In this document: positions 8,568-17,370 of the stretch, one piece after another
Numbering within the stretch: the first letter of the stretch is position 1
Layout: each line of letters begins with the position of its first letter
Source: Alistipes timonensis JC136
GTDB lineage: Bacteria > Bacteroidota > Bacteroidia > Bacteroidales > Rikenellaceae
Reading direction: 5' to 3'
Assembly (NCBI RefSeq): GCF_900107675.1
Contig: NZ_FNRI01000001.1
Coordinates: 62,001-126,000 of the forward strand
DNA length: 64,000 nt
Notes under the pieces: generated by a model
What the model saw: the letters and a program-made list of their open reading frames with translations, nothing else
What the model was told of the DNA's origin: nothing
The model's database searches: none
Position numbers and translations under genes: made by a program

Positions 8568-9581
8568 ATGTCTAAAAAAACTTTGCTCTGGAGCCTTGTG
8601 GGAGTGTTCGTCGTCGTGATTGCGGCCGGTGTGGCCGTGCGGCAGCAGTTTTATGGAAATGCCGTGGCTGAAGAGTACGACCTATATGTGAGCGGCCGCG
8701 CCGAATACGGGCAGGCGGTGGATTCGCTGATGCCCCATATCCGGCATAGGCGGGCTTTCGAGGCTTATGCCCGCCGGATAGATTTGGGTGCGACGTTCAA
8801 ACCCGGTCACTATGTGCTGAAGCCCGGCATGAGTGTTATCGAGGTGGCGCGCATGCTCAAACTGGGAATGCAGACGCCCGTGCGGGTGACGATCAACAAC
8901 GTGCGTATTCCCGCACAACTGGCGCAGAAACTCGCCCGGCAGATCGACGCCGATTCCGCGGCGATCATGCAGGCGTTGACCTCGAAGGAGCTGGCCGCGG
9001 AGGTCGGGTTCGACAGCGTGACGCTCTTTTCTATGTTCATTCCCGACAGCTATGAGTTTTACTGGACGGTGACGCCCGAAGAGTTCGTGAAGCGCATGAA
9101 GCGCGAATACGACCGGTTCTGGACCTCGGAGCGCGATGCCAAACGCAAGCGCAGCGGGTTGAGCCGGATGGAGGTGATGACGCTGGCGTCGATCGTCTAC
9201 GAGGAGACCCGCAAGACCGACGAGATGCCCCGCATCGCCGGCGTATATGTCAACCGCCTGCGCAAAGGCATTCCCCTTCAGGCTGATCCTACGGTGAAAT
9301 ATGCCATGCAGGATTTCGCGTTGCGGCGCATCCTCTACAAACACCTGAAATATCCGTCGCCCTACAATACTTATATAAATAAGGGGCTTCCTCCCTCGCC
9401 CATCTGCATGCCCGGAAAGAACGCCATCGACGCCGTGCTCGATTTCGAGAAGCACGACTACATTTTCTTCTGTGCACGGCCCACGTTCGACGGCTATCAC
9501 AACTTTGCGCGGACCCTGAGCGAGCACAATGCCAACGCCCGGGCGTATAGTGCCGAGCTGAATCGGCGCAAGATCAAATAA
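8568..9581 (+). CDS. mltG: Endolytic murein transglycosylase MltG
   Basis: 337 residues of the YceG/MltG family, an inner-membrane enzyme that cleaves nascent glycan strands and helps terminate peptidoglycan polymerisation. An N-terminal membrane anchor (about residues 5-24) is followed by a LysM-like segment (HYVLKPGMSVIEVARML) and the catalytic domain with the conserved ASIVYEET block, where the second Glu region is catalytic, then RIAGVYVNRL and LQADPTVKYA. The ATG at 8568 was chosen because it lies 17 bases after the TATCTTTG box and gives a standard anchor. Confidence 0.93.
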   Translation: MSKKTLLWSLVGVFVVVIAAGVAVRQQFYGNAVAEEYDLYVSGRAEYGQAVDSLMPHIRHRRAFEAYARRIDLGATFKPGHYVLKPGMSVIEVARMLKLGMQTPVRVTINNVRIPAQLAQKLARQIDADSAAIMQALTSKELAAEVGFDSVTLFSMFIPDSYEFYWTVTPEEFVKRMKREYDRFWTSERDAKRKRSGLSRMEVMTLASIVYEETRKTDEMPRIAGVYVNRLRKGIPLQADPTVKYAMQDFALRRILYKHLKYPSPYNTYINKGLPPSPICMPGKNAIDAVLDFEKHDYIFFCARPTFDGYHNFARTLSEHNANARAYSAELNRRKIK

Positions 9582-9582
9582 A

Positions 9583-9614
9583 TTTGACATTGCGCTCGCT
9601 TATTCGTATCTTTG
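9583..9614 (+). promoter_or_regulatory. TTTG-N20-TATCTTTG promoter of the Sua5-like gene
   Basis: TTTG at 9583-9586 and TATCTTTG at 9607-9614. The ATG at 9622 is only 7 bases beyond the -7 box, so the mRNA may be leaderless or nearly so. Confidence 0.65.
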
Positions 9615-9621
9615 TCATCCT

Positions 9622-10224
9622 ATGCTTGCCAAGATTTACGAACAGAATCCTTCGGAGAAGGAGTTGCGCCGGGTTGTAGACCTTTTGGAGCGGGATGAGA
9701 TCATCATCTATCCCACCGACAGCGTCTATGCTTTCGGCTGTTCGCTGCGTTCGGCGAAGGCCATCGACAAGCTGCGCCGTATCAAAGGCAAAGGTTCGGC
9801 GGCATTCACCGTGGTCTTCGAGAACATCGCCCAGGTCGCGGAATACTGCCGGGTTGACAATGCCGTGTTCAAAATTCTGAAGCGGAATCTTCCCGGGCCG
9901 TTTACCTTTGTGCTGGCGGCTTCGGCACGCATTCCGGACAAGGCCCTCGAACGGCGCCGCACGATCGGCGTCCGCATTCCGGCCAACGCTGTGGCGCGTG
10001 CAGTGGTCGGGGCGCTGGGTTGTCCGATGGTTACGGCCTCGGTGAAAGACGACGACGAGGTTGTGGAATATACGACCGATCCCGAGCTGATCCACGAGCG
10101 TTACGGCAACGACGTGGCGTTGGTCATCGACGGGGGAATCGGCGACAACGTGCCCACGACGGTCGTGGATCTCACGGGTGATGAGCCCGAAATACTGCGC
10201 GAGGGCAAGGGCGAATTGGAATAG
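9622..10224 (+). CDS. YrdC/Sua5-type L-threonylcarbamoyladenylate synthase
   Basis: 200 residues of the YrdC family. IIYPTDSVYAFGC and KLRRIKGKG match the nucleotide/threonine-binding entrance, PGPFTFVL the central strand, and RRTIGVRIP and GCPMVTASV the second half of the pocket. The enzyme makes threonylcarbamoyl-AMP, the first step of t6A37 tRNA modification. It lacks the extra C-terminal Sua5 domain. Closely followed by DUF4199 and glycosyltransferase genes, probably one operon. Confidence 0.9.
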   Translation: MLAKIYEQNPSEKELRRVVDLLERDEIIIYPTDSVYAFGCSLRSAKAIDKLRRIKGKGSAAFTVVFENIAQVAEYCRVDNAVFKILKRNLPGPFTFVLAASARIPDKALERRRTIGVRIPANAVARAVVGALGCPMVTASVKDDDEVVEYTTDPELIHERYGNDVALVIDGGIGDNVPTTVVDLTGDEPEILREGKGELE

Positions 10225-10242
10225 ATTAAAAAAAACGATAGC

Positions 10243-10821
10243 ATGGAGAAAAACAATTTCTGGAACGAGGCCGCGAAATGCGGAGCCGTCATCGGCGTCA
10301 TCCTCGCCGTGTCGAATATGTTGGAAAACAGCGTGTTTTTCACAGAAGGCATGGGATTCATCTATCTGATGGTTCTCGAATTTTTCGCCGTCGCGGCGCT
10401 GCATTACTACCTGCTGCACCGCTATACGCGCCGCCGTTCGCAGCTTTATACCGCCGACGAGGGTTTCACCTTCGGGCAGGGCTACGGGTTTCTGCTGGCC
10501 GTGTCGGGGTTTGCGGGCATCATCGTGGGTGTCGTGCAGGCGGTCTACCTGCATCTGATCGTGGGCTATTCGGCTTATATCGACCGTTATGTTGCGTGGA
10601 TGACCGGCCTTTTCGCGCAGATGGGCAGTGCTTCCAGCTCGGTCGAGGGGATTCTCTCGCAGGCCATCACCGAATTGCAGAATACTCCGGCGCCGTCGAT
10701 CCTGAAGACGCTCTGGGGCGGTGTGTGGAGCAGTCTGCTCTTCGGCGCCATCTTCGGCCTCATCATTGCGGGAGTGATCGCACGGGCCCCGAAACCGTTC
10801 GATACGGAGGTCAACGAGTAG
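10243..10821 (+). CDS. DUF4199 membrane protein
   Basis: 192 residues with four hydrophobic segments (about 10-28, 35-55, 80-105, 155-180) and the family hallmark of a small N-terminal WNEAAKCG followed by a GFTFGQGYGF loop. DUF4199 proteins are common in Bacteroidota, often directly before a glycosyltransferase and DUF4293, exactly as here; the function is not known. It is 18 bases after the Sua5-like gene and 9 before the glycosyltransferase. Confidence 0.85.
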   Translation: MEKNNFWNEAAKCGAVIGVILAVSNMLENSVFFTEGMGFIYLMVLEFFAVAALHYYLLHRYTRRRSQLYTADEGFTFGQGYGFLLAVSGFAGIIVGVVQAVYLHLIVGYSAYIDRYVAWMTGLFAQMGSASSSVEGILSQAITELQNTPAPSILKTLWGGVWSSLLFGAIFGLIIAGVIARAPKPFDTEVNE

Positions 10822-10830
10822 TCGCATAAC

Positions 10831-11787
10831 ATGGATAAACTGGATATATCGGTCGTAGTGCCGCTCTATAACGAGGCGGAATCCCTGCCCGAACTGGCGG
10901 CGTGGATCGACCGGGTGATGCGTGAAAACGGGTTTTCCTACGAGGTGATCCTGATCGACGACGGGTCGTCGGACGGCTCGTGGAATGTCGTCGAGGAGCT
11001 TAAAAAGCAGTATCCGGCCATCCGGGGCATCGGCTTCGCCCGCAACTACGGCAAGTCTGCGGCACTTTACTGCGGATTCGCGGCGGCGGAAGGCGAGGTG
11101 GTCATCACGATGGACGCCGACTTGCAGGATTCGCCCGACGAAATTCCCGAACTGAGGCGCATGATCCTCGAAGAGGGGTACGATCTGGTGTCGGGGTGGA
11201 AGAAACGGCGTCATGATCCCGTGGGCAAGCGCTGGCCCAGCAAATTCTTCAACTGGACGGCCCGGACCGTGTCGGGCATCAAACTCCACGATTTCAACTG
11301 CGGGCTGAAAGCTTACCGCCGTAAGGTGGTGAAGGCCATCGAGGTCTACGGCGAGATGCACCGCTTCATTCCGATCCTGGCCAAGCAGGCCGGGTTCCGC
11401 CGCATCGGCGAGAAGGTCGTCGACCATCATGCCCGCAAGTACGGGCATTCGAAATTCGGGATGGAACGCATGGTGAAAGGGTATCTCGACCTGATTTCAG
11501 TGCTGTTCATGTCGCATTTCGGACGTTCGCCGATGTATTTCTTCGGCAGTCTCGGAACGCTGATGTTTCTCGTGGGCGGCGGAACGACGGTGTGGATCAT
11601 CGCCGAAAAACTATGGAAACAGTTCCACGACCTGCCTTTGCGCGCCGTGACGGACCAACCGCTGTTTTATCTGGCGATTCTGGCCGTTATTCTCGGTGTC
11701 CAGCTCTTTTTGGCGGGGTTTTTGGGAGAACTTATCAACAGAGGCTCCTCCGAGCGGAACAAATACCTGATCGACAAAACTTTATAA
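10831..11787 (+). CDS. Family 2 glycosyltransferase, polyprenyl-phosphate sugar synthase type
   Basis: 318 residues. The N-terminal GT-A domain begins SVVVPLYNEAESLPEL, has the nucleotide-sugar motif DDGSSDGSW and the metal-binding DADLQDSPDE, and FNCGLKAYRR/YGEMHRFIPIL typical of DPM1/GtrB-like enzymes. Two C-terminal membrane helices (about 235-260 and 275-300) anchor it. Such enzymes transfer a sugar to polyprenyl phosphate for use across the membrane. The gene abuts DUF4293 with no gap. Confidence 0.9.
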   Translation: MDKLDISVVVPLYNEAESLPELAAWIDRVMRENGFSYEVILIDDGSSDGSWNVVEELKKQYPAIRGIGFARNYGKSAALYCGFAAAEGEVVITMDADLQDSPDEIPELRRMILEEGYDLVSGWKKRRHDPVGKRWPSKFFNWTARTVSGIKLHDFNCGLKAYRRKVVKAIEVYGEMHRFIPILAKQAGFRRIGEKVVDHHARKYGHSKFGMERMVKGYLDLISVLFMSHFGRSPMYFFGSLGTLMFLVGGGTTVWIIAEKLWKQFHDLPLRAVTDQPLFYLAILAVILGVQLFLAGFLGELINRGSSERNKYLIDKTL

Positions 11788-12255
11788 ATGATGATACAAC
11801 GAATCCAAACGCTTTATCTGCTGATTGTCACGGCGTTGATGGCCGTTACGCTCTTTGTGCCCCTGGCGTGGTTCGCGGGTGATGCCGGCGAGTTCGGGCT
11901 TTATGCCTTCGCGCTGAAGACCGCCGAAGGCGAGGCCGTACAGCCTGCGGTCTATATGGGGGTGGTATTGGCACTGGCCTGCGCGCTGCCGCTGGTTACG
12001 ATTTTCCTGTTCCGCCGCCGCCTGCTGCAAATCCGCCTTTGCGTGGTCGAGATCGTGCTGTTGCTGGGCGGCGTGGTTATGGAGGGCGTTTATTACTTCC
12101 TGAGCTGGCGGGTCTTTTCCGACCTGGCGTTTCATACGCAGGGCTTCCGGCCCGCCATTGCATTGCCGTTGGTCTGCCTGCTGTTCGCATACCTGGCGGC
12201 CCGGGCCATTTTCCGCGATGAATTGCTGGTGCGCGCGGCTGACAGAATCCGCTGA
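11788..12255 (+). CDS. DUF4293 membrane protein
   Basis: 155 residues with four transmembrane segments, starting MMIQRIQTLYLLIV, the characteristic N-terminus of DUF4293 (a Bacteroidota-specific family). The ATG follows immediately after the glycosyltransferase stop, so the genes are co-transcribed and probably coupled. No function is known. Confidence 0.85.
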   Translation: MMIQRIQTLYLLIVTALMAVTLFVPLAWFAGDAGEFGLYAFALKTAEGEAVQPAVYMGVVLALACALPLVTIFLFRRRLLQIRLCVVEIVLLLGGVVMEGVYYFLSWRVFSDLAFHTQGFRPAIALPLVCLLFAYLAARAIFRDELLVRAADRIR

Positions 12256-12271
12256 TCTGTTTGAATCTACT

Positions 12272-12312
12272 GGACCCGGAGTGTGCCGACAGGCACGTTC
12301 CGGGTCTTTTGC
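12272..12312 (+). terminator. Intrinsic terminator after DUF4293
   Basis: Stem GACCCGGA / TCCGGGTC with inner GTGCC/GGCAC and a TCTTTT tail; ends the Sua5-DUF4199-GT2-DUF4293 operon. Confidence 0.8.
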
Positions 12313-12390
12313 CCCCGGGAATTGAAGACTGCGAAAAGAAAGAAACGTTAAAAATGGACTGATCTGATTATTAAAAGAATGTTACAAACC

Positions 12391-12421
12391 TTTGCGGGTC
12401 CGGAAATAAATTTTATCTTTG
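12391..12421 (+). promoter_or_regulatory. TTTG-N19-TATCTTTG promoter of the DUF5689 lipoprotein
   Basis: TTTG at 12391-12394 and TATCTTTG at 12414-12421 with 19-base spacing, the textbook Bacteroidota arrangement. It leaves an AT-rich leader of about 75 bases before the ATG at 12503. Confidence 0.8.
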
Positions 12422-12502
12422 AGACATAATATTGCTATTATGTAATGAATTGAAATTGATATTGGCTACATACAATTGTTTTTTTAATTAATACTAAACT
12501 CT

Positions 12503-14944
12503 ATGAAAGCAGTAAATTTGTGGAAAACATTGTTCTGCGCGGCGTTGGCTGTCACGGCCTTCAGCGCGTGTTCGGACGATGACAAGGACGACGATGGTGG
12601 GATGCCGTCGATCACCGTCAACGGTGAGGCATCGGTAACCGTCGCCGTGAAACTCGACGGAGGGACTACCGACGCCATTGAGGTTGTTTCGAGCGGCAAC
12701 TGGGCGTTGACTTTTGACGATGAGACGGCCACTTGGTGCCATCCCAGCAAGGAGACAGGCGGCAAGGGCAAGACGACGCTGACTTTTACGGTAGACAAGT
12801 GGGAGGGTGCCGCAAGCACCGACAGCCGGCAGGTTACTGCTAAACTGCTTACGACCGGAAATTTCGAGGGTATTCCCATTCCCAAGACAGCCACGGTTAT
12901 TATCAAACAGAACGGTGACGGTTCGACGGCTGTTGTGACGAACGTGAAAGAAATTCGCACCTTGCTTAAAGCAATGAATCCCGGGCAGACCAAAGTAAAT
13001 GTTACTGACGAGATTGCAGCGATGACGATTACCGGAGTTGTAGTTTCGGAATTCGACGGTCATAATTTTGGTAACGACTTCAACATTGCCGTACAGGATT
13101 CGAAGGTTGCCGAAGATTCGGGTCTTACGCTTAATGGCAATAAATTCCAGGACTTGAAACTCTCTGCTGGTACAATCGTTACGATTCCGTTGACGGGTGC
13201 GCAGGTAAATACTTACGGAGGTGTGATTCAGCTGGCCATTAACAACGATGTTGCAATAGAGACTTCGACCGGTACGGCTCCCGAGCCGGTCGTCGTATCG
13301 CCGGATCAGTTTTTGAGTTATGAATCCATGCTGGTTAAAATTGAGAATTGTATACCTGCGACGGGTACTCCCGGAACTGCCTGGAATAATTCTACGAACA
13401 AAGGCAATGCTAACTTTACCACGACCTCGGGTCAGGCCTTTGTAGTCCGTACCGGCAATAGTGCCGCATTTAAGAGTGAACTTATTCCGGATAAGAGTGG
13501 GTTCTTGATCGGTATTGCCGGTCAGTTTAACGGCGACAAGCAGGTTTCGCCTCGTACGAAGGCAGACTTGAACGGTCTGGACCAGCCGATACCTGAGCCT
13601 GAATACCAGGAAGTGACTATTAACAACCTCGGTGTAGGTAACTACGTTGTTAAAAATGCGACTATCGTAGGAGTTCACCAGAAAGGTGTCATGTTCGGGC
13701 AAGAGGTTTCTGGAACTGTGTATTATGTGCTTGGTTTCAATAATGCTTGGGAGACTCAGACTGCCAATCCTTATATTGCAGATGTCGATAAGTTGGCCGA
13801 AGTGAAGGGTGCCAGTGCTCTTCGTTACGGTATTTACCAGTTCTCCAATTTTGACGTTACCGTTGGTTCGGCATCGACGCTCCAATTGCCTGCACCGGCA
13901 GATTTCGACGCGGCGGCCATTGACGCTTACATTTCGGATCCCGTTTACAAATATGTCAAAGTTGTAGGTGTTCTTGATATCGATACTTCGAATCCGAACT
14001 ATAAGACCTATACGATCACGATTGCCGGCGTTACGGGTAAAACCGTTGCATTCGCATACGGTCTCGATTCTTATTACAACGGTCTGGCTTCCGGCGATGT
14101 TGTTGAGGCTACCGGTTTTGCGTTGGGTTACGATACCTCTAATTCGAAGCTGAATATCATGCTTCGTGATATTAAGAAGAATACTTCGGTACCTGCGGTT
14201 ACGATTACGACCGAACCTGAAACCTTTGCTGCGACTGATCCTCAGCAACAGACGCTTGCCTACACGTTCGCCAATACGACTGCCGCAGAGATATCGTTTG
14301 CTATCGAGGGAACGAATGCCGATAAGTTTACGGTTGTCAGCAAAACGGACGCCAATGTAGTTGTGAAGGCTAACGGTAACAATGAGAGCGATGCTGCCTA
14401 TACAGCAAATCTCGTTGCCAAGGTTGCCGGTGCGACGCTGGCTTCGGTAGAGTTGAAGCAGGCTAAAAAAATAGCTACAGGAGGAGATGTCGTTGAATTG
14501 ACTTTAGCGGATATTAAAGCTGCAAATATTACAGGTTCAGCTTATTTGGATAAAACCTTTAATGCTGCTGATGGTAGTGTTTGGAGTGGTTTTGTATTGG
14601 GTAATGCAGAGCGGCTTCAGTTAGGATGGAATACCGATCCGACCAAGGCGGCTGCTAAATCAAATTTGCTTTCCCCGGTGTTGCCCAAGGCTGCCGTTAC
14701 TGTTACTATTACACCTGAGGCAAGTACGGCTGCTGGCCGGGTATTTGTCCTTCTACCGAAAGATTTTGAATATGCAGGACAGTCGGTGGATGAAATTAAA
14801 GCATTGGCATATGCCGTATCTTCGGCAACTGTTAAAGGTTCAGTGGAACCGATTCTTTTTGAAGCTGGTAATGCTGGCACACAGTTCCAAATTCGTGTTG
14901 TCGGTGGTGCCGGATATTTTACGAATGTAAAAATTGAATATTAG
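12503..14944 (+). CDS. DUF5689/BACON surface lipoprotein
   Basis: 813 residues. A lipoprotein signal ends AFSACSDDDKDDD; the acidic run after Cys is the usual surface-export-like signal in Bacteroidota. Residues 35-150 look like a BACON Ig-fold domain, about 155-345 a DUF5689 OB-like domain, followed by a second similar segment, another BACON-like stretch (about 560-660) and a distinct C-terminal domain. DUF5689 proteins often travel with secreted nucleases, as here. The last part is visibly less GC-rich than neighbouring genes. Ligand is unknown; nucleic-acid or nucleotide binding is inference from context. Confidence 0.75.
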   Translation: MKAVNLWKTLFCAALAVTAFSACSDDDKDDDGGMPSITVNGEASVTVAVKLDGGTTDAIEVVSSGNWALTFDDETATWCHPSKETGGKGKTTLTFTVDKWEGAASTDSRQVTAKLLTTGNFEGIPIPKTATVIIKQNGDGSTAVVTNVKEIRTLLKAMNPGQTKVNVTDEIAAMTITGVVVSEFDGHNFGNDFNIAVQDSKVAEDSGLTLNGNKFQDLKLSAGTIVTIPLTGAQVNTYGGVIQLAINNDVAIETSTGTAPEPVVVSPDQFLSYESMLVKIENCIPATGTPGTAWNNSTNKGNANFTTTSGQAFVVRTGNSAAFKSELIPDKSGFLIGIAGQFNGDKQVSPRTKADLNGLDQPIPEPEYQEVTINNLGVGNYVVKNATIVGVHQKGVMFGQEVSGTVYYVLGFNNAWETQTANPYIADVDKLAEVKGASALRYGIYQFSNFDVTVGSASTLQLPAPADFDAAAIDAYISDPVYKYVKVVGVLDIDTSNPNYKTYTITIAGVTGKTVAFAYGLDSYYNGLASGDVVEATGFALGYDTSNSKLNIMLRDIKKNTSVPAVTITTEPETFAATDPQQQTLAYTFANTTAAEISFAIEGTNADKFTVVSKTDANVVVKANGNNESDAAYTANLVAKVAGATLASVELKQAKKIATGGDVVELTLADIKAANITGSAYLDKTFNAADGSVWSGFVLGNAERLQLGWNTDPTKAAAKSNLLSPVLPKAAVTVTITPEASTAAGRVFVLLPKDFEYAGQSVDEIKALAYAVSSATVKGSVEPILFEAGNAGTQFQIRVVGGAGYFTNVKIEY

Positions 14945-14966
14945 AACTTAGTTCAATAATTCTATG

Positions 14967-15012
14967 AAACCCACTCTTGGCGGGGATAATACCCCGTCAA
15001 GAGTTTGGTTTC
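14967..15012 (+). terminator. Hairpin terminator after the DUF5689 lipoprotein
   Basis: A 12-bp stem (CTCTTGGCGGGG / CCCCGTCAAGAG, one G-T pair) around loop ATAATA, flanked by AAACC and GGTTT. It separates the 12503 gene from the nuclease operon, although the T-run is short. Confidence 0.7.
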
Positions 15013-15054
15013 TAAACAGGTCTGCGGACCGTGACCTTTTTTAGCTATTTTTGC

Positions 15055-16293
15055 ATGCGGAAATTTATAAAACAAACAGGCTTGCTGTCCATCCTATTGT
15101 CGGCGATGCTTGTTCTTTTCACGGGATGCGGCGACGATGACGACGGGGGCGTAAATTCCCTTGCCCAGCTCGAAGCAAAGACCGTGAATTGTATAACCAC
15201 AACGGACAGGCTCCTTACTCAGGGCCCGAAGGGGCAGAGCTTCCAGGCGAAGATTGTACTGGCGGCGGATGAGGAGTGGTGTTCGTTCGATCCGACGTCA
15301 CAGCTTGCGACAACGGCGGGCGGGGCGGTAGGCGAGGCGCTGCCTCTCTACCTGCAGGAAAACCGCACCGACGAGTATCGCTCGGCGGAGATCACCGTCA
15401 CGTATTCCGGCGGTTATTCCGTGACCCTGCGGCTGTGGCAGATGCCCGATTCCGCAACCCCGGAGTACGACCGGGCATGGGGCGAATTGCCCGAATACCG
15501 TGAGGATGCCAACTACATTTATAAGACCTACAATACGACACTGATTTCTACTAAATACAACGAAGGCGGATACCGACGTAATTTTACGGTCTGTTTCGAC
15601 CGGGACCTGCGCGTGGCGCATTGGGTGGCCTATCCGCTGCATGGGTGCTATACGCAGCCGAACGTCGGACGCACCGATGACTGGGCCTATGATCCCAATA
15701 CGCAGTCGCCGGCCATTGCCAGCAGCGAACAGTCGAGTATCGTGAAGGGTGCTTTCAGCAATCCGAGCGGCGTGCGCGGTCATCAGTGTCCTTCGGCTGA
15801 CCGTTATAATACGACGGCAACCAATGCGATGACTTTCTATGCCACCAACATCATGCCCCAGAACTGGGATTTCAACGGTGGCAGTTGGGGGAAATTGGAG
15901 ATTAAGATAAGGGAATGGGCCCCTTTGGTATCGACACGGATACGTTACGATACGCTTTTCGTTGTGACCGGAACCCATTTCGACGGCACGCTGTCCACAG
16001 ATCGTGACGGCAAGAAAGTAGGGTATCCCGACAAATGCTGGAAAGTATTGCTTCAGCAAAAGAGTAACCAGAACAAGCAGATATGGGAGTGCGGGGCTGA
16101 CGAACTGAAAGCCATCGGCTTTATTTTCCCCAACTCGGCTGCCGCAAAGGATATGAAGCTGTCGGCAGCGGCCTGTTCGGTGAAAGATATTGAGGATCAG
16201 ACGGGTTTCAAGTTTTTCCAGAACCTCGATCCCGCCGTTGCCGACGCGGTCAAAAGTCAGAGAAAAACTTCCGACTGGTCGGGAATTTATTGA
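15055..16293 (+). CDS. DNA/RNA non-specific endonuclease (NUC1) lipoprotein with BACON-like domain
   Basis: 412 residues. Lipobox LFTGC followed by an acidic run suggests a surface lipoprotein. Residues 30-135 resemble a BACON domain. The C-terminal part has the NUC1 ββα-metal signature: VAHWVAYPL, RGHQCPSADR with the general-base His, and NIMPQNWDFN with the metal-binding Asn. It should cut extracellular DNA or RNA. The start is uncertain because a TATTTTTG box at 15046-15053 almost touches this ATG; an upstream GTG (15031) or the ATG at 15106 are alternatives. Heads a tight operon with the next three genes. Confidence 0.85.
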   Translation: MRKFIKQTGLLSILLSAMLVLFTGCGDDDDGGVNSLAQLEAKTVNCITTTDRLLTQGPKGQSFQAKIVLAADEEWCSFDPTSQLATTAGGAVGEALPLYLQENRTDEYRSAEITVTYSGGYSVTLRLWQMPDSATPEYDRAWGELPEYREDANYIYKTYNTTLISTKYNEGGYRRNFTVCFDRDLRVAHWVAYPLHGCYTQPNVGRTDDWAYDPNTQSPAIASSEQSSIVKGAFSNPSGVRGHQCPSADRYNTTATNAMTFYATNIMPQNWDFNGGSWGKLEIKIREWAPLVSTRIRYDTLFVVTGTHFDGTLSTDRDGKKVGYPDKCWKVLLQQKSNQNKQIWECGADELKAIGFIFPNSAAAKDMKLSAAACSVKDIEDQTGFKFFQNLDPAVADAVKSQRKTSDWSGIY

Positions 16294-16317
16294 TAAGGAC
16301 CTTAATTGCACAATGTT

Positions 16318-17352
16318 ATGAAGAAAATCCTTTTGACAGGACTGTTTGCCTCACTGATCGTGGTGGCATGCTTTGCGCAGAAGCCCTATAAAGTGGTCTT
16401 CTACAACTTCGAGAACCTGTTCGACACCATCAACGATCCGGGTGTGCTGGACGAGGAGTTTACGCCCGAAGGACCCAAGAAATGGAACACGGCCAAGTAC
16501 ACCAAGAAGCTCGGGAACCTCGAGCGGGTGCTGTTCGACATCGCCGCCGAGGATAAGGATTTTCCTGTCGTGATCGGCGTTTCGGAGATTGAGAACCGCT
16601 CGGTGATGGAGGATGTGATCGCCCAGCCGAAGCTCACGCACGGCAATTACCGCATCGTGCACTACGATTCGCCCGATGCCCGCGGCGTGGATGTCGGATT
16701 TTATTATCGTCCCGATGTCTTCAAGTTGGAGGGCAGCGCGGCTATTCCGTTCAAAATGCCCGGAATGCCGAATTTCAAAACGCGTGATTTCGTCACGATG
16801 TGGGGAACGATCGAGAACGAGCCGTTCTTCTTCCTCGTGAGCCACTGGCCCTCGCGTCTGGGCGGCAAGGAGGCTTCGGACCCCAAGCGTCTGGCTGCGG
16901 CCAGCCAGGTGAAGCACATCGTCGACTCGGTGACGGCGGCCAATCCGGCTACGAAAGTGGTCGTGATGGGTGACCTGAACGACGACGCCACGGACGCCAG
17001 CGTCGTGGAGGGGCTGAGCGCCAAGGGCAAGATCAAAGACGTGAAGGCGGGCGACATGTTCAACCCGTTCATCGCCCTGCTGAAAGCCGGTTACGGCACG
17101 CTGGCCTACCGCGATGCGTGGAACCTGTTCGACAACATCATCGTTTCGGAGAATCTGGCGACGGGTTCCACGGGCGAGCTGAAGATCCAGCCCGTCGGCA
17201 AGTCGAAGTTCTACGGAGGCATCTTCCGCCGTCCCTACATGATCCAGAAGGAGGGTCAGTACAAGGGCTATCCGCTGCGCACGTTCGTCGGCAACGACTT
17301 TCAGGGCGGTTTCAGCGACCACTTCCCGGTTTATATCTACATTGCCAAATAA
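16318..17352 (+). CDS. Secreted endonuclease/exonuclease/phosphatase-family enzyme
   Basis: 344 residues. A signal peptide (MKKILLTGLFASLIVVACFAQ) precedes a complete EEP domain: NFENLFD, the metal-binding EIEN, VDVGFYYRPD, SHWPSR, the catalytic GDLNDD and the terminal SDHFPV. Relatives hydrolyse phosphodiester or phosphomonoester bonds in nucleic acids or lipids. The neighbouring NUC1 nuclease argues for a nucleic-acid substrate (inference). ATG 16318 gives the signal peptide at once; 24 bases separate it from the nuclease gene and 18 from the TonB receptor. Confidence 0.88.
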   Translation: MKKILLTGLFASLIVVACFAQKPYKVVFYNFENLFDTINDPGVLDEEFTPEGPKKWNTAKYTKKLGNLERVLFDIAAEDKDFPVVIGVSEIENRSVMEDVIAQPKLTHGNYRIVHYDSPDARGVDVGFYYRPDVFKLEGSAAIPFKMPGMPNFKTRDFVTMWGTIENEPFFFLVSHWPSRLGGKEASDPKRLAAASQVKHIVDSVTAANPATKVVVMGDLNDDATDASVVEGLSAKGKIKDVKAGDMFNPFIALLKAGYGTLAYRDAWNLFDNIIVSENLATGSTGELKIQPVGKSKFYGGIFRRPYMIQKEGQYKGYPLRTFVGNDFQGGFSDHFPVYIYIAK

Positions 17353-17370
17353 ACATTCTAAAATAGTTGT